From Corylus avellana (taxonomy: Eukaryota > Streptophyta > Magnoliopsida > Fagales > Betulaceae), in assembly GCF_901000735.1 (NCBI RefSeq), contig NC_081541.1:20683841-20747840 (forward strand): DNA of 64,000 nucleotides. The letters are read 5' to 3'. Of this stretch, positions 54,429 through 64,000 are shown piece by piece. Below the pieces are notes generated by a model, which made no database searches, had not been told where the DNA came from, and saw only the letters and a list, made by a program, of their open reading frames with translations. How positions within the stretch are numbered: position 1 is the first letter of the stretch; each line of letters starts with the position of its first letter. The translations under genes were made by a program, and so were the position numbers.

Positions 54429-57400
54429 ATAAAGATTTCATCCTCGGAATTTGCTACTAGCAAAACTTACTTGGAATTTTCTTGCTTAAAGTGCAAGGTT
54501 ATCAGCATTGTTGCCCTTAGTCTTTATGATATTCCTACTATTTGTTTGGCACATTCCAACATCTACATCCACCATTAAACTAAGGTCAAGTGTTGTGGGT
54601 AAAGCACAACTCCTATACAAAAAGAATGTTCAGACTTGATACCCATTCCAAAATTAAATAACAATATACGTAAAAAGACATGCACATATCGCCTTAACTT
54701 TATATCATCAATTCCACCGATTTTACTTTTACAACAACCTGCCTCAATAACTTTACAGCATGTACCTTGACCCAACTAATTGTTCTCCCCAATATCTTTC
54801 CATTGTAGGGTAAGTTATCCCATAAAATCCAACCAGCCATGGGTCATTCAAAATTGTTAACCTTGTTCCGAATTACCTCATAATTATTTTTTATCACTGT
54901 TGTGCCAAATACCCACATAAATTAAAAGACGAATATTCAGTACGTTTTAACTCCCAAGTAAACAAGATCAAAACAATTGTATAAGTTGCAAGTACGAGAT
55001 CATTACCATGAGGATTGTTGATTTTTGTTTAGAATTGCTTTTCTAAATTAAAATACCAAAATTGTCACAAAATTGATATTATGAAAATAAATAAAGATAA
55101 ATGACATAGTAGGGCTTTGATATCCACCACTAATCATGTTCAATAATATAACAATATGTCAATGTTCCAATCATATCAAGATTACTTAATGTTCACCAAC
55201 CTAAGGGTATGGTATCTACTCCTTAAGTTATTGATTTTGCTAAGCAACGAATTAGGCATGGGTGTCTACTCTAATTCTTTTCTTTCTTAAAGGATTTAGC
55301 ATGGGTGTCTACTAAGTTGTTCTTTAAGAAAGTATAAATCTGTGGAAATCGACAAACACATGGAACCTAGGGCATGGGTACCTACTCCTGGTTTTTCATG
55401 TTGATTAACCCAAAAACCCGTGAGGAGATTCTTTTGTTACTCTATTAAGCCCAGGACTCGATCATCCAAATTGACTTAAATAATTAATCCATACCATATG
55501 CATATGTTGATCAGGCACATTCATATGAGGAATTCGATAAAACAAGAATTAATTAAGTTAAGCATCACAATATGATTATCACAAAGGCCCCAATATTGAA
55601 ATATTAGAGAAAAATAATTTGGGCTTCAATCTAGCCCTACTAAAGTATTTAGTTACACATAATTAAAATAAGGGGAAAAGAAAATAAAAGAAAATAAAAG
55701 AAAAAAAAAAAACCGAAAACTGCTCCTAGAAGTAGCCTCCAAATTCTCCTCTCCAAGCAAGCATATAAAAATTTATCTATTGAATAGTCCCTTGAGTTGT
55801 GAAGCTTAGAGGTCTATTTATAAGGCTTAGGAGAGTCCTAGAAGCCCTAGTAATCCTAAGAAATTCGTAGGTCTAAAGTCCTAATTTTGGGAAACCTAGT
55901 TTAGGAAGAAAAATGAGTCTTGCCGAATGTCTGAAATTTCTCCAGCGCCCGAGTGCGCTCAATCGCAGAGGTTGTGCACTCGATCGCACTTCTGCGATCT
56001 TTGGTGTTGGGTGCTCGAGCACATATGTGCTCAAGCCTAGGCAATGTGCACTCGAGTGCACCAGCTGGGCCTTCCTCTTGATCCAAGACTTTTAGCTTTT
56101 TCCCAATTTTGTCTTTTATGTTCGAACTTTCCAGAAGACTTCATTTTCTTCCAAAAACCTATAAAACACAGAAAACACAAAAAGGAAATAAAATAGCATA
56201 AAATAACAAAACTAAGAAATTAACAAATGTAAATTAAGGGGATAAAATATGAATATTTTAGCACTTATCAATAACAAAAGGTTTATTATAGCTAAAAAGC
56301 AACTCACTCACCTTCAAGAGTATTAGCTACCTTAATTTTGACAAACAGCAAACTCTAACCGTCAACTTAGATGTGGTAAACAGTAAGGAACCATATAATA
56401 AAACCAAAATCAATGATCTAAATGAAGCAACCTTTCCACAAAAATTCAAGTGGCTAAATACCATGTGACCATCTTTCCTTCCAAAATTCATTGTTGATTT
56501 TGCAAGTAACATAGTCTCTCTTAACTTAAAATCAAACAACAATTCTAATTACAATTGTTAGTCTAGGCCACAGGTACACACACTAAAATCCACAAGGCTT
56601 TCAACATGCAGTCCATAAATCATTGACATACCTTATTTCCTTAATCATGCACGGGATGATTTGTACAAAAATCCAATCATTCCATAAACTATCTAAAAAT
56701 ACAAAAGTGGAATGAAATCGATCTCATCAATTATTCCAAAAATATATCAATCACTATTCCAAACTTAGCGCATGACTATTCCTCTAAGTGCCCTCAATCT
56801 CTTGGTGCTGCCAACATATAAATGTCTTATAATACTTATACCTCAATATTGGTAATGAACCTTGTATCCAATTGGAACTCTTCATCTTATTAAAATTCTT
56901 ATTCCATCATCAATAAGCTAGACCACAAAATTTTAGTATTTTGGAACTTGACATTCTCAAAAGTCATCAACTATATTGCTATACCTCAATTAAGCACATA
57001 AGTCCAAAACTTCAACTTTTTTTTTTAACATAATCCCATAATTTTTCTTGATCCAAAAACTCTAGGTGCTTAATGATTATTTCTCATCACAAAAAACTTT
57101 AGAAGGCTTTCCAATACCGATAATAAACTCTAACTATATTTCCAAGGTATCATACTTCAAAACCTTCAATGTACGTTTAATATTTTCAGTCCCCAAATCA
57201 TAATCTTTTGACCAAGCATAAATATTCTCTAACCACTATCTAGAATTCAAATTGGTCGTAAAATAAAGTTGGTGGAACCTCATGTATTTAGTCGTACCCA
57301 ATTTCATTAAACACTCAAGCTAAAATTTTATCCAATAATCTCTTTTATGAACTATCTCAAACATGCAGTAATATTGTCATACATAAATAACTTCAACCTC

Positions 57401-59584
57401 AAAGAAGTTTAAGATGTCATCATGTATCTATACTTTCATCTGAAGCTCAACAAGAATCAATAACCCATCTAATCCTATCAAATCTTATTACTCTTATACC
57501 TAAGTACAGCCATTAACAATTCCTCATCTGCACAAATCTGAAATTGAATTCAATAGGATGCCTCTAACATTTATACCTTGCAATTGTAGTGCCTATATCA
57601 ATATTCCCATACAAGAAAATCAAAAACCCAACCTCCAACCATTCGGCCCCCACAAATTCCTCAACCAGAAATCAAAAGAATCATCCATAACAAAATATCA
57701 AAAGTCAGTCAATCACTAGATTACCTCTTCCAATTTCAATTATCACAAAACTACCCAAGAAGTTTGATTCCCAGATACGATAATGAGCTTCCTACCATAT
57801 TGTCCGGATGTTATTCAAACCACTAAGTAATGATCATACCTTCATCCACATTTGCCAAATCTTCCATGTAACTTTAAGAAAGACAGTCTCCATATCATAA
57901 TTTATGAATTTAATCTTTTTCCATCTTCTTCTCTAAAACCTAAATTGACCTTTGATAAATGATTGATCAAACCTCTACTAGTTGGTCATACCTAGTTCCT
58001 TTAAACACTTAAATTGAAATTTTCATTGCTGACCATTAGTAATCGTTCTTACTATTTACCTCAAACCATAACATGGATCATACCTATATAAAAACAGCTT
58101 TCAAACAAAGTAACGCAATAAATTTCTAATGTAATTTCCTCCAAGAAAATCATCCTTAAAATCCACTAATTCGCACCATAACAATATTCCTATAGTCCTT
58201 ATGAATCTAACTTCACCCAAAGTAATATATTCCTCAAAATGCCGTTAAAGATGAACCATCAATTAACTTTAGTACCTTTACTCCACAATCAAAATCAAGG
58301 ATAGTTGCTTATATCTTAAGATCAACCGAGTCCGAAAATGAGAATTAGCAACCCATACTAGTCCATGCAAATCATGTCAATGTTGAATCTTTTAACAAAT
58401 CACATCCTAAAGACTCAATAAGATGTCTCAAAATATAATACGTCTTCAATTCTAATGTAAAAATACCACAATGTTTCAAAAATTATGACTCCCATATATC
58501 TAGATGAATTACTTATCTAACTTTACTAAACATATACATCATAAATCCATCTTACCCTTATAGTGGAGATTATAGAATCACACAAGTATATAAATCCAGT
58601 TTTATAAGAAATTCATAATCTTGTTTGAAACCTCAAAACCTTTCATTAATCAGAAAAACACCAACCACAATAATTTTAGATGCGCATAATTTAGATATCA
58701 GGGTCTGTGTACTTCAATAATCATGATGGTCAAATAATCATCCGATCACTCCTATAACCATTATTGATATAATTCTAATAATTTTAATCTTAACCAATCT
58801 TAGCATTCTTTTCAAAGTCCTCAATATATCATCACTACGAATTTCTCATCCCTTGCATTTAAGACACGTCCTAATAAAAAATTTAAACTATACCAGTACG
58901 AAATGTATATCTCTTTGTAAGAATCATAAATCCCACTTTTCACAAGATTTATTTTAGTGTTAACAAGATCTACACCTTCAACAATTCAGTCCTCAAGTTA
59001 TAGAATATTCTAAATCCATTCCATAGAAATTCTTATCCTTGGTTAGGACCTCAAAATCTACTCTTAACCATTATCTGTCAACGACATTAATCGTATGTAA
59101 CTCATGCAAGTACTTCAACTCTAGATCCTTTATACCTTAGTCTTTAAATCTCAATTTAATGGCCTCCCCTTTTCAGGTCAACACTTACCTTGCTTCCTAC
59201 TACACTACTCTGATAACATATGGAAAACCATCAAAATAAACTATTCACATAAGGAACACATGACTATTGGGGTCGAAACTTAGCAACCTTCCTCCATTAT
59301 TTTCCTAATCATTATGACAACTTGAGTCTTATTCATGTCCTTAATGAATGCCTACAAAGCATTAGACAAATTAGTACCATTATAATGCATCCACTTTGGT
59401 GTCGCACCAATTAACTTGTTTTTGGGTGCATATTAATGTAAGCCCTAATTCCCTAAAATATCTTCTTGTCATAACTCTTTTGATTAAAACCTAATGCTTC
59501 AGTAGTGATCATCACCTAATAGGTCATTAATCCATACTTAATATCCTCAAGTAATTGATGTCTCCCAATCTACTAAACCTCTTT
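54429..59584 (-). other. Degenerate internal region of element J
   Basis: Excluding the solo LTR at 54898-56270, this is about 3.8 kb of AT-rich text with no ORF over 76 codons on either strand and no recognisable gypsy motif. It is expected to be the remains of gag-pol or a non-coding internal region. Nothing else is visible in it. Confidence 0.55.
54898..56270 (-). mobile_element. Solo LTR in element J
   Basis: 1373 bp, plus-strand TGTTGTGCC...TTATCA, with flanks atcac (54893-54897) and ataac (56271-56275), a duplication with one mismatch. TATA box in minus sense at 55814-55822; CGATCG array 55945-56061, 123 bp upstream. Dispersed motifs are of the CTAC form. Confidence 0.9.
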
Positions 59585-59596
59585 GCTCTGATACCA
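59585..59596 (-). other. PBS of element J, initiator tRNA-Met
   Basis: Plus-strand gctctgatacca, the exact reverse complement of TGGTATCAGAGC, 2 bp from the 5' LTR. Confidence 0.92.
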
Positions 59597-59598
59597 CC

Positions 59599-60038
59599 TG
59601 TAACACCCCAAGTTCTGGAGGTAGAAAGGCTAGGAGCAATTGTAACATATTCTGAATAAAAATAAAAATTCTCCAACTATATGATTACCACAAAAACATA
59701 ACATCACCATAGTACTATAAACTCTCATTATGAAATCACAAGCACATAATGTGCTAGTATTCAATAATCTCAAAAGCAATAAAGTTACACAGTCTATGCT
59801 TGTTCCAAGCGGTCTAGTCTATAGAATGGAGTCCCAGACACTTCTACTGCTATTGCTCCTGCTATTCCACAAAGCAATAAGCCCAAGTGTCCCTTCCATT
59901 AGGCCAGATGATCGGATCTTTAACAACTAAGAGGCCCACCGCTATCCCTATCCTCAATGCTACGATATATAGGGCAATCTGAAGAAGATGTATAGGGAGA
60001 AGGGGTGAGTTCGACAACTTAGTAAGTAGCCACAACTA
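59599..60038 (-). mobile_element. 5' LTR of element J (fragment)
   Basis: Starts TGTAACACCCCAAG on the plus strand and matches the 3' LTR up to the point where element K is inserted after aacta (60034-60038). It carries the unoccupied MITE site. Confidence 0.88.
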
Positions 60039-60913
60039 TGTTGTCACAATTACCTACCTAAATTAATAGGCAAATAATTGGATGTTTTACCCGCAAGTAC
60101 ACGAGGTCAACATAGTAGTATAGTGTGCAAATACGGGGTCATTCCGAAGAGGATTGCTGAATTTTTTTCTAAAATTAATTTCAAAGTAAATCAAGACAAA
60201 GATTGATTTTTGATCTAATGATAATAAAAAGATAGGGCTTTGATATTCACCACTAATTATATTCAATTAATATATCAATATGCCAATGTTTTGATCATGT
60301 TATGAATATCTAATGTTTGTCAACCTAAGGGCATGCGTGTATACTCCTTAAGCTATAGATTTTCCTAAGCAACGAGTTAGACATGGGTGTATACTCTAAC
60401 TTTTTTCTTTCTTAAAGGATTTAGCATAGGTGTATACTAATAATTTGCTCTTTAAGAAAGCATAATTTATGTGGAAATCGACAAACATATGAGGCCTAGG
60501 GCATGGGTGTATACTCCCGGTTCCCCATGTTGATTAACCCAAGAATCTGGTGTGGATATCTGTTGTTACTTATGTTAAACCCAAGACTCGGTCATCCAAA
60601 TTGATTTAACTAACTAGTCCATACCACATGCATATGCTGATCAGGCACACACATATGAGGAATTCTTGAAATCAGACATTAATCAAGCTAAATATCGTAA
60701 CATGATCATCACAAGGGCGCCAATATTGAATATTAACTAAACATAATTAGGGCTTCAATATAGCCCTACTAAATAAATTAGTTACATATAAGTTTGATGT
60801 TAAACATCTTCATAAAATAAAATAAGAGGAAGGAAAAGAATAACCCAAAACTTACACTTGAAGAGCTCCAATTCTTCTCCTTGGAAAAGTGTGTATTCTA
60901 GAGGCTTAAGGGT

Positions 60914-60922
60914 CTATTTATA
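60914..60922 (-). promoter_or_regulatory. TATA box of K LTR
   Basis: Minus sense TATAAATAG in ggcctataaatagaccc. Confidence 0.65.
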
Positions 60923-61052
60923 GGCCTTTAGGAATGCTCTAGAAACCCTAAAAATCGTAAGGTTTGAGCCCTAGTTCGCATTAAGCTACAAAACCCTAAA
61001 AGTTGCTCTTTCCATATTAAGTCTAGCGGCTGACTTGGCCATCACGCATGGG

Positions 61053-61193
61053 TGTGCTCGATCACAGCCCATGTGCGATCGATCGCAGGTCTACGATCGA
61101 TCCTCTATGTACTGGCGCTCGATCGCGGTTGCCTTGCGTATTGCGATCCTCGCCTATAGTGCGCTCGATCGCAACTCTCATGTGATTGATCGC
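61053..61193. promoter_or_regulatory. CGATCG array of K LTR
   Basis: Six sites (gctcgatcac, gcgatcgatcgc, cgatcgatcc, gctcgatcgc twice, gattgatcgc), starting 131 bp upstream of the TATA box. This is the best preserved array in the element with pol. Confidence 0.65.
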
Positions 61194-61385
61194 ACTACCA
61201 GAGCTCCAAAATTCCCAAAATAGCTCTTTTATGCTCAAGACTTCCGAAATTGCTTCTTTTTCTTCCAATGACCTACAAAATCAAGGAAAACACATAAAGG
61301 AACTAAAATGCCTAAATTAACCAAAAATAAAGGATTAACACTTGCGAGTTAAGGGCTAAAAATATGAATATTTTAGCACTTAACA

Positions 61386-61400
61386 CACCCCCAAACTTAC
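61386..61400 (-). other. Polypurine tract of element K
   Basis: Minus sense GTAAGTTTGGGGGTG adjoining the 3' LTR. Confidence 0.85.
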
Positions 61401-62141
61401 ATATTGCTAGTCCCTTAGCAATACAAAACTAAAAACAAAAACAAAAAAACTGAGAACAAAAAGATAAATCCATCTTTCGTGGGATATACGGTTGCATTTA
61501 GCATAAGCAACAAGCCTTTTAAACCCCATTCCCTAGAGGACGAGTGAAGTCTCGTGAGGGTTTTCCAGAAATGTTACCCACAAACATCATGCACAGTTCA
61601 TGTTATCCCAAAATTTAAAGTATCAATTCAAGGTCATGATTTTCATTCATTAGCACGCTTAAAAAGATGAACTCCATCTTCACAATGAATTGCAATCTCA
61701 AAGTTCAATTACTTACAGAGGACATGCTAAACCATCACAAGTTTGAAAACAGTATAAGGTGAGTTAGCACAAAATTATAAGGCTTCCAAATCTTTCCAAT
61801 GTGTAATGTCTCTATATCTCAAAATTCACTAAAATTCCTATTAGAATGAACAACAATGGCATTTTTTTTTTGGTCAGGTTGTGCAATGTTTGGTTCCCTT
61901 AAGCTTTTTAATTGACCCATGTAACGAGTGTTAAGTTAATGACTCCCAAACCAGATGGTTTTAGGGCATTAGGTGTAGTGACACCCCTAAGGACCTACTA
62001 ACTCGAGTCAAAAAGGCTACAAAACCAAACTAACCATGACATAAATGAAATCAAAAATTTTCACATTTTGACGTGAACACTCAATACTTTGAGGCAAGAG
62101 GTCCAGTTACTCAATGAAAAGTTATCAATGATCTTTTATTT

Positions 62142-62164
62142 ATATTATTATTATTATTATTATT
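62142..62164. repeat. (ATT)n microsatellite
   Basis: Seven to eight units in the 3' block of K. Confidence 0.85.
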
Positions 62165-62565
62165 TTCATCTTATATATGCCAAAGTGTCCATCTAATAAG
62201 TCATCCAATTTCATCGAAGATACAGAAACACACATATCAAACCTCATGTCATACCTCACAAATCATGTGCTAATATGCTTGTGTGATCAGATCAAACGTG
62301 TGGTTTTTCAACTGTCTTAAGCAAGTAATCAAACTAACAAATTCTCTCATCAGATCATGTGTTCAAAATTTTAAGCTCTCTGATGAATTCAAGCCACAAT
62401 TCTTTTAGATTAACTTAAAATTTTAGGGCAAACATGAACATGCAAATTTTTTTTTTTTCTCTTTTTTTTTTTCAAAAATAAACAAACAAACAGCAAAACA
62501 AATAACATGAAATTGGGACAAAGTGTGTGAAAACAACATGTGTGCCCATACCCCCAAACTTAAAT

Positions 62566-62587
62566 GACACATTGTCCCCAATGTGTC
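62566..62587 (-). other. Conserved hairpin, best copy (element K)
   Basis: Perfect 9-bp stem: plus-strand GACACATTG, TCCC, CAATGTGTC. In element sense the loop is GGGA, a GNRA-type tetraloop. A PPT-like motif ends 3 bp away. Confidence 0.8.
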
Positions 62588-62899
62588 TAAATTAAGGAAA
62601 GAATGTACCCGGGAGATGGACGACATCGTCTTGGAAAGCATGGCTCATAGCCCACTCCCAAACTTGAATTGAAGCACACTTGTCCCTTCAAAATAAGAAA
62701 ACACGAAAACAAGTAAAAAGAGCAAAACAACTAAAGATAAACAACAAGTTAAAGGAAACACACAAAAATAAAATGACAGGATAAACTATGGGGTGTCTCC
62801 CATGAGCTCTAAGTTTAACGTCTTCAGCCAAATAGTGGTCCCCGCTCAATGCTATTCAGAAGATGATGCGCTTGATGGTGGTGCTACATATTGGATGGA

Positions 62900-64000
62900 C
62901 TAGAGTGCCAAATCTTCATCTCTTGGTACTAACTTTACTTCAAGATATGGCTTGACTCTGTGTCCATTAACCTTGAATGACTGATTTATCTGTGGGTTGT
63001 GAACCTCCAAAGCTCCATGTGGAAATACTTATGTAACAATGCAAGGTCCAGACCATCTTGACTTAAGCTTTCCAGAGAAAGTTTCAATCTTGAACTATAG
63101 ATCAATACCTTCTGTCCTACTTGAAACTCCTTCCTAACCAGTTGCTTGTCATGGTATGCTTTGGTTCTGTCCTTGTAGAGCTTGGCATTCCCATATGCAT
63201 CACGCCTCAATTCCTCCAGTTCATTTAGTTGGAGCTTCCTTTTGTCACCAGCTTGCTTCATATCAAAATTAAACTTCTTGATGGCCTAGTACACTTTGTG
63301 TTCCAATTCCACTAGTAGATGACATGCTTTTCCAAAAATCAGACGATATGGAGACATACCAATAGGTGTCTTGTAAGCAGTCCTATAAGCCTATAGTGCA
63401 TCATTCAAGCGTAGTAACCAAACCTTCCTACTGGGATTCACTATCCTTTCAAGGATACCTTTGATCTCTCTGTTGTTGATTTCCAGTTGACCAATGGTTT
63501 GGGGATGGTATAGAGTACCAACCTTATGAGTGATGCCATACTTCTTTACCACTAAGTTAAACGCATAGTTGTTGAAGTGGCTCCCTCCATCACTAATGAT
63601 TGCCCTTGGTGTCCCAAATCTAGCAAAAATGTTTTCCTGCAGAAACTTCACAACCACTTTATGATCATTAGTCCTTGAGGGGACAACCTCAAGGACTAAT
63701 GATCATTCACCCATTTAGACACATAATCCACACCCACAAGAATATATAAATAACCAAATGAGCTAGGAAATGGTCCCATGAAGTCAATACCCAGACATCG
63801 AAAAGCTCTACCACTTGAATATTTTGCAATGGCATTTTATTTCTAGATGAGATGTTACCTATCTTTTGGCATCTATCACAAGAGTTGCAAAACAAGAAAG
63901 TATCTTTAAACACATTAGGCCAATAGAAACCAGATTGTAATACCTTAAGAGTTGTTCTCTTTACCCCAAAGTGTCCACCACAAGCAAACTGATGACAATA
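62900..64000 (-). pseudogene. pol: Integrase region of Athila-like pol, element K (broken)
   Basis: From the window edge leftwards: zinc-binding domain with ACGGHFGVKRT, GFYWPNVFKDTF and CNSCDRCQKIGNISSRN; the core with MPLQNIQVVELFDVW, then a damaged segment holding a 20-bp inverted repeat (63661-63706); FARFGTPRAIISDGGSHF (second catalytic Asp) and YHPQTIGQLEINNREIK (catalytic Glu); and the C-terminal [45 protein letters not shown]. The first catalytic Asp is not in frame (WVLTSWDHF). Frameshifts near 63080, 63300, 63670 and 63780. Integrase would insert the DNA copy; it acts in the nucleus. Confidence 0.85.
63661..63706. repeat. Perfect 20-bp inverted repeat inside integrase
   Basis: Left arm atgatcattagtccttgagg, spacer ggacaa, right arm cctcaaggactaatgatcat: exact reverse complements. 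It breaks the coding frame of integrase. Confidence 0.95.

Larger units (their letters stand above)
51276..60038 (-). mobile_element. Element J: old gypsy-type element with initiator tRNA-Met PBS
   Basis: 3' LTR 51276-54415, PPT, degenerate internal region, PBS 59585-59596, 5' LTR fragment 59599-60038 cut by element K. LTR ends in element sense TGTAATACCCCG...GGTGTTACA, a frequent gypsy pattern. Inserted in copia N (left flank acatg, 51271-51275). No coding domain survives, so the clade cannot be given. Confidence 0.8.
60039..61385 (-). mobile_element. 3' LTR of element K
   Basis: 1347 bp, plus-strand TGTTGTCAC...TTAACA. TATA box in minus sense at 60914-60922, CGATCG array 61053-61193. Dispersed motifs are of the TATAC form. 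Confidence 0.92.
61401..62890 (-). other. 3' non-coding block of element K
   Basis: About 1.5 kb between pol and the PPT, colinear with A, C, E and H. PPT-like motifs at 62550-62562 and 62654-62666, hairpin at 62566-62587, (ATT)n at 62142-62164. Minus-sense GACGTTAAACTTAGAGCTC follows the pol end at about 62800-62822. Confidence 0.8.
60039..64000 (-). mobile_element. Element K: Athila-like element with pol, truncated by window end
   Basis: 3' LTR 60039-61385, PPT, 3' block, and integrase running to the window edge. It is the only Athila-like copy here that shows pol next to the shared 3' block, so it represents the probable helper for C, F and H and the parent type of A. Confidence 0.88.

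Noticed and set aside
54429..59584. Possible gypsy pol in the interior of element J
   Set aside because: No catalytic or zinc-binding motif could be read in any frame; a profile search after frameshift correction would be needed to support it.
1..64000. Host protein-coding gene or gene cluster
   Set aside because: No exon-like coding region with a non-transposon family signature was found on either strand.

Overview
This window looks like a piece of nuclear heterochromatin from a flowering plant, most likely a dicot. I found no host gene, rRNA gene, tRNA gene or CRISPR array. Nearly every kilobase can be assigned to LTR retrotransposons or their debris. The clade evidence is direct: primer-binding sites (PBS) complementary to the 3' end of plant tRNA-Asp (the Athila-type Ty3/gypsy primer) and to initiator tRNA-Met, gypsy Gag, protease and integrase motifs, copia integrase and YVDD reverse transcriptase, and plant-specific transposon-associated proteins resembling Pfam PF20167. 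The species cannot be told from the sequence; dense Athila-like nesting would fit pericentromeric DNA.

Layout. 1-6116: element A, minus strand, Athila-like, its 3' end cut by the window edge; it has gag but carries a PF20167-like gene where pol should be. 6117-8935: a broken plus-strand gag (L) and a broken minus-strand copia pol. 8932-25932: element M (initiator tRNA-Met PBS) arranged LTR-internal-LTR-internal, invaded by a small solo LTR (11164-11659), the complete non-autonomous element C (14269-20249, target duplication ACCAC) and solo LTR D (21720-23109). 25953-28230: truncated plus-strand Athila-like element E. 28231-30939: largely unassigned, with a broken coiled-coil protein gene. 30940-33626: element F, with LTR, PBS and an intact 253-residue Gag-derived ORF. 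33631-35267: a probable solo LTR of another family. 35268-47755: element I (Athila-like gag and protease, minus strand), interrupted by a solo LTR (35889-37309), a MITE (38210-38471), solo LTR G (38659-39988) and complete element H (40216-45719). 47756-51275: LTR debris and a broken Ale/Retrofit-like copia element N. 51276-60038: element J (initiator tRNA-Met PBS, LTR about 2.75 kb without its insertion), containing a Mutator-type MITE and a solo Athila-like LTR and cut on the right by element K. 60039-64000: element K, 3' LTR and integrase of an Athila-like element that once encoded a full pol.

How the parts relate. A, C, E, H and K share one 3' non-coding block, and A, C, F, H and I share the tRNA-Asp PBS, so the short elements C, H and F probably depended on enzymes from K-like elements. 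C, F and H encode only the nucleocapsid half of Gag behind a conserved MWG start. Many insertions are proved by target-site duplications plus a matching unoccupied copy elsewhere in the window.

Strongest unexplained signals: (1) arrays of a GCTCGATCGC-type motif that always begin about 123-150 bp upstream of the LTR TATA box and reappear in the leaders; (2) a conserved hairpin with a GNRA-type loop beside duplicated polypurine-tract-like motifs in the 3' block; (3) four dispersed copies of a GTGTATACT motif per LTR that switch together to GTGTCTACT in a subfamily; (4) replacement of pol by PF20167-like genes in two unrelated element families. Identity levels and insertion ages were not computed.
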